Source of the DNA: Caenorhabditis remanei
Taxonomy: Eukaryota > Nematoda > Chromadorea > Rhabditida > Rhabditidae
Assembly (NCBI RefSeq): GCF_010183535.1
Contig: NC_071329.1
Span: forward strand, 5,580,001-5,644,000
Reading direction: 5' to 3'
Length of the DNA stretch: 64,000 nucleotides
The position numbers were made by a program, and so were the translations under genes. The notes beneath the pieces were generated by a model. The model was given only the letters and a program-made list of their open reading frames with translations. It made no database searches and was not told where the DNA came from. This document shows, piece after piece, positions 37,001 to 45,335 of this stretch; the first letter of the stretch is position 1; each line of letters begins with the position of its first letter.

Positions 37001-40000
37001 ATGTCTCTATGGGAAATTATGGTGCTTGAATAGTTTGAGATGTGAATATTGGCGATTTGAATCTTTTTCAGTGAATTGGCTACAACTTTTCAGGGAGAAA
37101 CCGTAGAAAAAAGTTGTCAACTTTTAAAATAAAGATCTCGACGTGTACTTTTAATTTGTATAACAATGATGCAGTACCGGACAAAAAGGCATCAACTTTG
37201 GCTGTTTTCAGTGGAAAATGACCAACTTTGATAGTGTGCCATAGTAATTCTGAATGTCACATCATGAAAATTTTTAATGAATGATATAGATTGAACGTAG
37301 AGCTCTATTTTTGTAGTTGACAACTTTTTTGTACTGACACTTTCTAGAGAGTTACGTATCGACAAAGTAATTTCTCCCTTAAATCGACCAATTTCAGTGC
37401 GAAATAGTGCGATTTTTGAGCTGCCGTCTTAAAATTATAATAACTCTCTAGTAAGTGGTCGTACAGAAAAGTTGTCAACTACATAAATGCAGCTTTAATT
37501 TTGATCTCTATGATTTATTAGTCATATATTTGATGGGTCAGTCAGAATTACCATGACACACCCTCAAAGTTTGGCAATATCAACTGAAAGCGGCAAAACT
37601 TGATAGCTTTTTGTCCGGTACTGTAACTATTCGTTAAACAGTGACGCTCTTCTAATGTTGAAAATTTTTCAATGAAAAACCAAAACTCTTAAAGTTTAAT
37701 TTATTTCGTCATAACTTTTAAAGGAAAAGTTGTAAAAAAAAGTTTTCAATTAAGAAAATAAGGATTCAGACATACATAATTTTTTTGTGTAATTAATTAT
37801 TTCATGTAAACTTCAAGCTCTCATATCTCTGCGGCAAAGATTGTAACCAAAATGATGTCAACTAATTAAATGTGTAAAATGTAACGCTCTATAGTTTTGT
37901 AATTAATTGTTTTTTGATAGCACAAAAAGCTGCTGAGATAGGTAAATTAGACCATTTCTATTTAATTGCTCATAATTTTCTAGGAAGCGTTTGTACAACG
38001 AAGTTGTCAACTACAAAAATGAAGATCAGGGTCTAATCTCTACAATTAGTGGCAATTGATTTATCTGGGACACCGTGGCATACTCATAGTAAGTCTGTAT
38101 CTTCCTGGCATACTGTATTTTAGAAGATTCCTAATACTATCTCTCCCATTGTTTCCACATTCCCAGTCCCAGTGTCCCAGGTCAACACTCCATTCGACAC
38201 CTCCTCCTCCTCTTCTCCCTCTTCTAACAAATAACCGTAATAATCTGCTCAAATATCCACAACACAAATTCCTAGTAGTAATTTGAGGGGATTATTGATT
38301 CATTTATGAGAGACTGAGACTGAGAGAAGTGAGTGTTGAGAGCAAATAGTGATATTATGTACTTGTACTACTACCTACTAACACAGCTACTGACTGAACG
38401 AGAGGAGGACAGGACTAAACAGCTGGGGGGATAGAGGGATAGAAGACTCTCATGGAGACATGATGAAAGACAGATGGAGACACGGACAATAAGTGTGAAA
38501 ACATGGTTAAAAAATAACTTTTTCAAAGAAATTATGACGTGGAGCACATGCCTACCTTGTCAATTGGGAGATAAGATTGGGGGTAGTGATAGTAATAGGA
38601 AGATAACGGGATGGCCTAGAAAACCCGAATTATTGGTTTTCTAGGCCATTTCAGATTTGAAGAAATCGGTGTCAAAACCACCTGGCCTAAATTTTCCAGT
38701 TTGGGATTCTAGGCCACGAGACGAAGGGACGGGTTAATTGTGTCAAAACTTGGTTTTCTAACATCGGGATCTAGAAAACTTCCTGGCGGCCTAGAAAACT
38801 TAAGCTTGGTTTTCTAGGCCATGGAATGATTTTAAGCGGTTTTTAAGGTTTTTTTTTGAGCGGAAACTGTTTGAAAAAGGAGTTTTGTACAGTTTTATTG
38901 TTAGGGTTACAAAATTTTGATAAAATGCAGAAACAGTTAAAAAAGTTCGTTACCTCGAGAAAATTGGTTAAAAACGGCGATGGCCTAGAAATCCAATTTT
39001 TTTTAGGTTTTTCGGCTATATCTGTCATATGTACGGGAAAAGTAGATAATATGGTTAGAAATCCAAAAAAAAGGGGGCGTGGTTTAGACACGTCGATATC
39101 AAACTTTTCAAATTTCGACCAGGTCGGCCCGGCCCAAAAAACTTGGCTTCAAGAAAATTTTGGCCAAATTTTTCAAAATTTTCAAAATTTTTACATTAAA
39201 AAACCCAATTTCTTGATTCATAACTAGCTCTTGATCATAGTCTGAGGCATATTCAAATATTCGACATTTTCGAAATTTAAAAAAAAATCAAAATTCAGTT
39301 CTAGAGAACATTGAAAAGGCACTTACAAAAAATGGAAAAGAGTTATGCTCCTCTAATCTGTTAGACCTGTAAAGCCATATTTTGAGATTTTAGGCCACCA
39401 CACAAAGGGGCGTGGCCTAGAAAAGAAACAAAACTCATAGAACTAATAATTACAAAAAAACCATCGACTAGGGAAGGAACACCGGAAAACGCGATAAATC
39501 TCTCCACTCGAGAATCGCCTCTTTTTACGATGTGTCATCATCATCATTACAAGGCCAATAAATTATAAATCGACTGGTCGCAGCAGAGCGGAGAAAGAAG
39601 AGATAGAAGACGGGGGATGGATGTGCTGAGTCCCCCCTCCATGAGGAAATAGTGTGGTTATCCGAGAGACCGAGAGAAAGAGAGAGAGGTCAAATCCGTC
39701 CGTTTTGTCAGTGGATAGAAGACACAGAGAGACGGGGTGGTTGGGTGGTCCCGTCAGTCAGAGAGTCAGTCAGTCGGTGGACCAGTGGCTGGATGGTTTG
39801 GACCGTTGTATTTGTATGTATAGGGGAGAAGAGGTGTCAAGTGGATTATGCAAGATGTGAGAGGAAGAGAAGATCCATTATTCATTGACATGACAGGAGA
39901 GAGAGCTGGTAGGTGTCAGTTAACCCAATTTCCGGAATTCTTATGGTGAAAACTGGTAAAGGAATGGGAGGAAATTTGGGGCAAAATTTAGGGTTCTAGG

Positions 40001-42416
40001 CATACAGTACCGGACAAAAAGGTATCAACTTTGGCTGTTTTCAGTTGAAAATTCCCAACTTGTGCCACAGTAATTCTGATTGTCACACCAAGAAAACTTT
40101 TAATGGATCATATAGATCAAGGGTAGAACTTTATTTTTGTAGTTGACAACTTTTTCATACGGACACTCCCTAGCAAGTTACATATCGACAAACTAATTTC
40201 TCCCTCAAATCGACCAATTTCAGTGCAAATAAGTGCGATTTTTGAGCTATCTTCTAAAAATGACCATAACTCTCTAGGGAGTGTCCGTACAAAAAAGTTG
40301 TCAACTACAAAAAAGAAGCTCTATGTTTAATCTATATGAATCATTGAAAATGTTCATGGTGTGACATTCAGAATTACTATGGAACACTCTCAAAGTTGAT
40401 CATTTTCCACTGAAAACAGCCAAAGTTGATAGCTTTATGTCCGGTACTGTACATGTAGAATGAAAGAGGTAAGGCTCAGGGATGTGCGGAACTAAACATT
40501 TTGGAAGTTTCGGAATTTGGAAATATTCCGAAATTAAAAAAAAAGAAAATTTCATATCTCGGAAAATCCGGAATTTTCAGAAACTCGGTATTTCAACTAT
40601 TTCATAGTCAAAATTAGTAAGTATCTTCAGCAAAAACTGAAGATTTTGTAAATTTTGGCACCGTTTATATTGATTTTGCAGAATTTCTTTAGATTCCGCA
40701 CAAACTCTTTTTTAAATTCACGAAAATATTTGAAATTTTAAAGCCAAAGCTATCCGAAAAAGATCTCGGAAATCGAAAAGTTCCTAAATTTTCCAGAAAA
40801 AACGGAAATTTCAAAATTTTCGATTTCCGTTCCGCCCGTCCCTGGCTAGTATCCCTAGATGCCCATTTTTGTAGTTGACATCTTTTTTGTACAGGAGCTT
40901 CCTCAATGACTTAAGAAGAATTTTTCTCCAAATTTGCCTAGAACGGACTTATTTGAATTGTAACTATCTAGGGATGGTTTGTGTAAAAAAGTTGTCGACT
41001 ACAAAAATGGAGATGCATACTAGAGCTATTAATTAATGTAAAATTCTAACCCGCGAGGAAAAGACTTGAGGAAAGACTTAATCAATTTCAACTGAATCAG
41101 TTCAACAGGTTCACGTTCTCTGAAAATCAAGATAAGTTCTCTCCCACAATATCTGTTTGTCCGGATGTCCAGAAATCCAATTTTTACTTTTTTACACCTA
41201 ACCGTTCATCTAGATTTTCAAAAGTCCGTTTAACAGTTTGTCCGGATGTCCGTAATGGTAAAAAAGAACCATCAAAGTATCTCATGGTACTTAAAAGTCC
41301 CCCATAATCGGTCAACTCATATATGAGTTGACCATATATGGTGGCCTAGAAAAACGAAAACGGGTTTCTAGGCCACGAAATTTTCTGAAAAAAAGAAAAC
41401 CAAGCCTTGGGTTTCTAGGTCACGCTACTACGGTACATCAAGTATTTCTAATAGAAGCCATAAAACTAAAGTTGGGATTTTTAGACCACATGAATTTCAA
41501 AAATTAGGTGTCTTTATCAAGGCATCTAGACATCCAAAACACAAAATTAAAACAAAATTATCGAAACCATATGGTTTCTCATTCCCTTCTCAACTAAATT
41601 ACGGGGGGTGTTCCCACATCCATCAGCCCCCCTCTTCCCCTCCCATCAGAAAGATTATGCAACCGAGAGGATCTTGATATAATTTCTATTATAAAAGAAG
41701 AAGAAAGACGACAAAAAGTCGTATAATTGTTAGGGGTGGTTTGGCGCAAAAAAGTAGGTCTTATCTACCTGTCGAATCTTGAAGAGAGGTCATTTTTCAT
41801 CGGTTACAACTTCTCACTTTGGATTTTTTGACACTTTCGAAATGATTGACTGTTTTTGATCTAGTTCGTAAAACTGCAGACATACTGTCGAAAAAATAAA
41901 GTTTCGACAAGGATTTTCAAAAAAAAATTAGCGCGCAAGCGCATGAAGTTGTGGGCGGAGCTTAAACTGCAAGCGGCGCGGTTCTCAATTTGAAAAAAAA
42001 CAACTGGAATTAGAACCGCGCCGCTTAATTAGCGCTTGCGCGTTCCAGCCCGCTAATTTTTTTTTTGAAAATCCTTGTCGAAACTTTATTTTTTCTACAG
42101 TAGTAGCCAGTGATTTGAACCCTCTGCTATCAGCACGATACGCGCCGCAGGCGCGCCAGCGGTTTCCATAGAGCCTTTCTGGCTGGCAATACACGATCTA
42201 GATCTAACATACTGTATTTCATTAATCTGATGGAAAATATCCGTTCCCTCCTACCAACCGTATCTAATAACTATAATTATCGTATCAGGTGTCCTCTACA
42301 GTAATCCCTTTTCTCTCATAATAATACGGTTACTTACGATGCATTTCCATAATGAAGACCCTCATCGTCGGCTGGTTCTATCACGAGATCATCGTCTTCT
42401 GGTCGGGGGGACATGT
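16095..42416 (-). CDS. cam-1: ROR-family receptor tyrosine kinase CAM-1
   Basis: Nine in-phase exons: 42338-42416, 31534-31665, 30501-30669, 22707-22811, 21480-21881, 20266-20409, 18311-19594, 16873-17248 and 16095-16249. They encode 947 residues counted from the first in-frame Met (MSPRPEDDD). Order: Ig-like domain (about 39-126; DSGYYQC), a short acidic linker, Frizzled-type Cys-rich domain (about 180-345; CVQYRGEAC), kringle (about 354-434; [14 protein letters not shown]), transmembrane helix (about 476-498) followed by a Cys cluster, and tyrosine kinase (about 604-875) with GEGQFG, VAVKK Lys637, HRDLATRN Asp739, DFG 757 and activation-loop YGSDYY. A His/Gln-rich tail ends EDGDSD. This is the full ROR architecture; ROR receptors bind Wnts at the cell surface and act in neuronal migration and polarity. 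Exon 1 begins mid-codon (phase 1 upstream), so a signal-peptide exon is missing from this model. Catalytic residues look intact. Confidence 0.93.
16315..16480. repeat. Family A palindromic MITE, copy 8 (cam-1 last intron)
   Basis: The ends are extended by TTCAGCTCGTTTCCAGCTTT and its inverse AAAGCTGGAAACGAGCTGAA, a subtype shared with copy 9. Confidence 0.9.
16596..16775. repeat. Family A palindromic MITE, copy 9 (cam-1 last intron)
   Basis: The ends are ATTCAGCTCGATTTCAGCTT and the inverse. The core pairs AACCCGAGTTGGATTACTG. Same subtype as copy 8. Confidence 0.9.
17249..18310. repeat. cam-1 kinase-domain intron filled with family H repeats
   Basis: The intron splits the kinase domain just after the activation-loop tyrosines. 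From about 17395 to 18295 it is mostly iterations of GATGCACCATATCTTACGA, GTTTTTGTGCAAAC and GCAGAATTTTTTGAAAATC units, several direct and at least one inverted, with unit lengths of roughly 130-290 bp. No ORF is supported. Confidence 0.8.
19595..20265. other. cam-1 intron between CRD and kringle exons
   Basis: An intron of 671 bp. It contains a diverged copy of the ACAGATTCAGAATCCTCATG repeat (about 19620-19880) seen also near 6.9, 23.2, 26.1, 42.7 and 55.5 kb. I see nothing else. Confidence 0.6.
20669..21004. mobile_element. Inverted-repeat transposon (MITE) with 9-bp target duplication
   Basis: 336-bp element flanked by the direct repeat GACTGATGC (20660-20668 and 21005-21013). The inverted termini are AGGGATGTGCCTTCGG at the left and CCAGGCACATACCT at the right. 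Subterminal arms also pair: AAGTGTGCGAAAACGCGAAG with its diverged inverse in the CACTCTCTCTTTTCGC region, and AGACGATATCT with GATATCGTCT. The interior has CCAATCAGCG repeats and no transposase. It sits inside a family H repeat, in the cam-1 intron between the two Cys-rich-domain exons. The 9-bp duplication is typical of Mutator-like elements. Confidence 0.8.
21882..22706. repeat. cam-1 intron with family H repeats
   Basis: Two family H units (about 22110-22215 and 22315-22465) share GAAGCTACAGTAACCCAA, GGTTACTGTAGTT, CCGTGCA and CGATACACCGAATCGCACGA blocks. The unit at 22335-22380 reads continuously through the site interrupted by the insertion at 20669-21004. The rest is AT-rich. Confidence 0.75.
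22826..22850 (-). promoter_or_regulatory. Possible internal start region of a short CAM-1 form
   Basis: On the minus strand, an alternating TA run (about 22832-22843) is followed by an ATG (22826-22824). That ATG is in frame, through the acceptor sequence, with the exon at 22707-22811: MSHSQ then VNNVPDAV. Initiation here would give a protein lacking the Ig domain. This is inferred from sequence only, and the ATG also lies in a normal acceptor tract. Confidence 0.25.
24445..24560. repeat. AACGGTCGGAAA direct repeat, copy 1
   Basis: Shares TCAGAAAACGGTCGGAAA, CCGAAACCGAACTAAGGACC and GAAATCGTACAAATC with 25108-25225. The surrounding 24430-24720 keeps repeating AACG/ACCG-rich short motifs. Confidence 0.75.
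25108..25225. repeat. AACGGTCGGAAA direct repeat, copy 2
   Basis: About 115 bp, largely colinear with 24445-24560. Just after it, 25285-25310 has a CTAGCTAGCTAAGCTAGCTA-like short array. Confidence 0.75.
29475..29906 (+). CDS. Orphan ORF in cam-1 intron (143 aa, doubtful)
   Basis: ATG-initiated ORF with no recognised domain, antisense to cam-1. The protein is basic and mixed in composition. It has no signal peptide or membrane segment. The interval contains two similar blocks (GACATCCGGATATTCGAGCA and TTCGGATATCCGGACAAC, each followed by ACACAGACA), so it may be a repeat that happens to stay open. No clear promoter or splice signals surround it. It could be an exapted or degenerate transposon fragment, a young gene, or chance. 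Confidence 0.15.
   Translation: MFYAESAQNFRKNSLLLLNNEKIREMDIRIFEHTDILVATENALHFCEISRNIGKLLTKNRGNEHFEPDSDIRTTKHTDRRSADKRRIFQQKHQIVLNLNEFSAFRAKFRVNSVFFRQFQKGFRLERVLEPAELQKLLKIVNY
29981..30120. repeat. Family E MITE (GCGCTCTACCGAA type), copy 1
   Basis: 140 bp with terminal inverted repeats ATTAGCACGGCAC / GTGCCGTGCTAAT. Inside are CGCGCTCTACCGAA at the left and TTTCGGTGGAGCGCAGTT at the right. The middle is GTGTGCGAAATTGAGAGA. Confidence 0.9.
30205..30460. repeat. GGGCC-ended repeat left of Ig exon
   Basis: AT-rich sequence bounded by CAAAAATCGGGCCGG and GATAGGCCCGGCCCGGCC. The right edge is about 40 bp from the 3' end of the Ig exon (30501-30669). Confidence 0.7.
30670..31533. other. cam-1 intron inside the Ig domain
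   Basis: AT-rich intron of 864 bp. About 31190-31360 is a half copy of the GC-ended family (inverted match to 4338-4450, ending CGGGCCGGGCCTTGACAACT). The rest shows only A/T runs. Confidence 0.6.
31827..31942. repeat. Family E MITE, copy 2
   Basis: CACGCTTCTTCCACCCGCGC at the left and TTTCGGTGGAGCGCAGTTGC at the right. The interior GTGTGCGAAATTGAGAGACC matches copy 1. Confidence 0.85.
32644..32755. repeat. Family G hairpin element, copy 3
   Basis: 112 bp, near-perfect hairpin. It starts ATTGTCGAAATAAAAAAGTG and ends with the complement. The inner stem is CCCGGTGTTTGCGGACTTA. The loop matches copy 1 in length and AT content. Confidence 0.9.
35309..35507. repeat. Palindromic element with CGGTGGCTGACCACTCGCTC ends
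   Basis: About 199 bp. The left arm has GGTGGCTGACCACTCGCTCA then AAGTTCGGCCCGGGG; the right arm is the inverse. A second paired block is GCGGAGTGGGTCTCG / CGAGACCCACTCCGC. The loop is about 60 bp and AT-rich. Confidence 0.9.
36270..36385. repeat. Family E MITE, copy 3
   Basis: GCAACTGCGCTCTACCGAAA at the left and TTTCGGTAGAGCGCATTTGC at the right. The interior has GCGAAATTGAGAGGCGCAGA. A fragment of the same family lies just to the left (36146-36200). Confidence 0.85.
37171..37625. repeat. Family B Tc1-like palindromic MITE, copy 2
   Basis: About 455 bp. The left end is CAGTACCGGACAAAAAGG then CATCAACTTTGGCTGTTTTC; the right end is AGCTTTTTGTCCGGTACTG then TA. The arms pair over about 200 bp. 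Confidence 0.9.
38610..38830. repeat. GGCCTAGAAA/TTTCTAGGCC repeat cluster
   Basis: Repeated GATGGCCTAGAAAACC and GGTTTTCTAGGCCAT pairs form short hairpins. Relatives occur around 39.4, 41.35-41.5, 46.5, 47.0 and 53.6 kb, and heavily in the CSA-gene introns. Confidence 0.8.
40003..40450. repeat. Family B Tc1-like palindromic MITE, copy 3
   Basis: About 448 bp. TA then CAGTACCGGACAAAAAGG at the left; CCGGTACTG then TA at the right. Arms as in copy 2. This is the best-preserved member. Confidence 0.92.
41884..42102. repeat. Palindromic element with ATAAAGTTTCGACAAGGATT arms
   Basis: About 219 bp. The left arm is TGTCGAAAAAATAAAGTTTC followed by GACAAGGATTTTC; the right arm is its inverse. The inner stem pairs AAGCGGCGCGGTTCT with AGAACCGCGCCGCTT. 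It ends about 236 bp from the first recognised cam-1 exon. Confidence 0.9.
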
Positions 42417-43384
42417 CTGGAAATATTGGAATTTTTTACATGGTTGGAAGAGTTTGAGGTAGTGGAAGGAGAAATAAGACCGAGAAAGTAAGGAACTAGA
42501 AACCGGAAAATAAGAAGCAATTTTAAAAAAATCTCAGGAGAATGCTAATTACGAATTGTGAGCATAGAGACAGTGCCGTTATAGTGAGGATTCTGATTCT
42601 GTTTTCAAATTTTTCCTATTACCAAAATGACCAAAGTTATAAGAGCAACAATAAGCGACTGAAAGTTCTGTTTTGAAGTTTTTCAGACGAAATTGACATG
42701 AAGGGTATTATCAATCTGTTTTGAGCTCTGATTTGGAAAATCGAAAATAAAATTCATCTACCTGATATTGAAAAGCTTGCAACTCGGTTAATTTAGATCC
42801 ATAATCGAACTTGAAGACAGATTCAGAATCCTCAAGACTTCCGCGTTAATTTTTTTTTCCATTTTTATGAAATTTTGCACAACTAATACGGTAAACCTGG
42901 CCAAGAACTTGAAATGGGACGCAAATTTTAAAATTTAGTTTGAACGGTTTAAACAAATCAAGTTTGAAAGTTTATTTTTCAGTCAGTAGATCACAATTCC
43001 TGAATAAATGCCATTGTAATACCAAAAGCTGTGCTAGTTTACACACACCAATAATAACCGAACATTTGAAGATAAATTTCCAAAAAAAGACCTTCGAAAA
43101 ACTAAAAAAAACCTGAAATTTAGTCACCAAAAAAAGTTGGTCAAACCAAAAGCAAAAAAAGAGGGAAAACCTCATAGTCAGTGAAGCGAAATGAAGCAGG
43201 TGAAATTCTCAAATAGGAGGGTTTCTTTTTGTAGAATTTATCATTAGTAAGAAGAGGAGAAAAAAGGAAAAAAAGTGAGGTCGATGAAATCAAAACTCGT
43301 AACTTTTACAAACTTGCTAGGACTAATATATTAAAGGAGGACAAAACCACAATTACCGTTCTCGTTCTCCTGACTCAAAAGGAG

Positions 43385-43800
43385 CCTTGGTGGAAGAGAT
43401 TTTCCGCACGGCCGTGTAGTCCTCTCGGACAAGATTTTTGCTCAATTCCTCTGTTCCTCACTTTTTCCAAAAAATGTATGTAGTTTTTCTTTTTTTAAAT
43501 ATAAATTGAAAAAAAACATATTAGCGGCCCACGCCTTCTTACAACTGCGCCCCGCCGTAAACGAGAGAGTATCGGCGAGAGACGCAGAGTTTTTTTGAAA
43601 ATCTGTTTCGCGCCAGAAAACAACTCTGCGTCTCTCTCGCCGATACTCTCTCGTTTGCGGTGGGGCGCAGTTGTAACGAAATTGCTTCGCTAATAAAAGT
43701 TTGTTTAAAAAAAAGCGATGAAACATGGAATTGGGCAAACATCTTGTCCGAGAGGACTACACGACAGCTCGGATAAACTCTTCCATCAAAGATCATTTCA
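43385..43800. repeat. Imperfect 415-bp palindrome with perfect inner hairpin
   Basis: The inner stem (43531-43675) pairs ACAACTGCGCCCCGCCGTAA, then ACGAGAGAGTATCGGCGAGA, with their inverses across a loop of about 25 bp. The outer arms also match: CTTGTCCGAGAGGACTACAC occurs at 43743-43762 on plus and as its complement near 43415-43434. The whole looks like one inverted duplication. Confidence 0.85.
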
Positions 43801-44961
43801 AGGAAAACAGGAGTTCAACCCTCCGAAACCGCTTAAATCAGAATCAGAACCCACTAAAAGATGGTTTAACAACACCTTCACTACAGTGTCAATGACCAGC
43901 TAAAAATCATGGAAATTTGAAATTTGTGATAAAAAAGCATAAAAGACTCAACTTGAGGAAAAAAGAAACCAAAAACTTCTTGAAAACGTCACGTCATCTA
44001 AGAAGAGAGAGAGGAGAGACGCAGGTTGGAAGAAGTTTTCATTAAAACTTCGAAGAGACATGACGGGACCACACCAACCTCTTTTTCACCGGAATACTAA
44101 AAAAGAGAGAGTGGAATATTTAATATATTAGTAGTACATCTTTCTCCTTTTCGAATATATAAAATAAATGTGATGGATGACTTGGCTACTAGTTACTGGC
44201 TATTGGAGTTGGTGGTAAAAAGTCGTATAGAAACATGGAAAGAGAAATAGAAATAGAATAAGTAATATAATTTTGTAGAGTTTTAGCACCTGTCATCTCC
44301 TTTCTTATAATAACTATGTTATATTAATAATAATTGGATTTCCGGAGAGAAGAGACAGCAGCTGTAGTTAGTTAGGTGCTAACCAAGGGTGTGACAACAC
44401 TGACTAAATTCCGGTTGGGTAAGGAATTAGGAAGTTAATTATGTGTACGGTCACATGTGATTAACTTTTTATGGTTAACTAGAGAAAAACGACGGGAAAA
44501 ACTGTGAATTTTCAGATTTTTGATTTTTATAACCATTTTGAGTTACGGTCTTATGAAATTGATAAAATAGTAATTTGACCCTGTAGATTTCATTTCTGTT
44601 ATTAAAATTATTAAAACAAACTGACTAAAATTGTTCTAGAAGATTACCTCAATTAGCTGAAATTCGAATTGTTGTTAACAAAAAAAAATGTATACCCTAG
44701 GTTTTTTTAAATAAGAAAGTATAGAACCAGGGAATAGCGAAAACTTAGACATAAACATTAAAACAATGACGAAGCAGCAACTGACAAGTTCAAGAAGTCA
44801 AGAAATTCAGGACATAAACATGATGTTAAATAACTAAACATTTTTCGTGCAACTCTACAAATAATGTTTTGTGAACTCAGTTTTTCATGATTCCATATAT
44901 CAAAAAATTACAGTCTTCAAATCTTCCCCAAGCTTGTGCTTGCACCACAGTATCACAAAAA

Positions 44962-45335
44962 ATCGTACTTGCAAATCGGGCCGACACGGGCCGGCGCGTA
45001 ACTCACTTAAAACTTAATGTCATGAGCTGAAAAATATACCAAAATGTAGATCTCGACGAGTTCTATGTTTGTGACTTTACATGGACCGGATGGCTATTCG
45101 TGAATGTGCCGCGGGCCGGGCTAGAAGGGCTTTTTTGGCCATTTTGCGATTTTTGACACTTTTTTCCCGGCCGCGGCACATTAACAAATAGCCATCCGGC
45201 CCGTAGTAGGTCACGGGCATAGAACTCGTCGAGATCTACATTTTGGTATATTTTTCAGCCCAGAATATTGAGTTTAACGCAAGTTACGCTCCGACCCGTG
45301 TCGGCCCGTTTCGGCCCGGTTTGGAAGTATGTTTG
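44962..45335. repeat. Family D palindromic element, copy 1
   Basis: The left part is TACTTGCAAATCGGGCCGAC then GGCGCGTAACTC and TACCAAAATGTAGATCTCGA; the right part is the inverse, ending CGGTTTGGAAGTATG. The inner stem pairs GGATGGCTATTCGT with the inverse near 45190. A partial copy lies at about 45525-45600. Confidence 0.85.

Larger units (their letters stand above)
31666..42337. other. cam-1 first recognised intron (10.7 kb)
   Basis: No exon is supported. It contains family E copies (about 31827-31942, 36146-36200, 36270-36385), GC-rich repeats (about 32300-32510, 32812-33000, 35525-35605, 39120-39145), a family G hairpin (32644-32755), a palindrome (35309-35507), family B elements (37171-37625 and 40003-40450) with related GTTGTCAACTACAAA fragments, GGCCTAGAAA repeats (38610-38830 and 41340-41490) and a long palindrome (41884-42102). 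The stretches at 33340-34860 and 35690-36060 are AT-rich or GA-rich with no repeat I recognise. Confidence 0.65.

Noticed and set aside
39652..39888. Plus-strand ORFs in a GAGAGA/GTCAGTCAG-rich region
   Set aside because: The low-complexity tract gives Arg/Ser-rich translations in several frames, with no domain or splice support.
42972..43175. Hydrophobic minus-strand ORF beginning MRFSLFFCFWF, considered as a signal peptide
   Set aside because: The available GT donors give phase 0 or 2, not the phase 1 needed by the next exon. The Phe-rich composition comes from T runs.
43360..43445. Possible upstream cam-1 exon (LSKNLVREDYTAVRK frame, donor CG/GTAATT)
   Set aside because: Its phase does not join the exon at 42416 without a stop, and the sequence is one arm of an inverted duplication.
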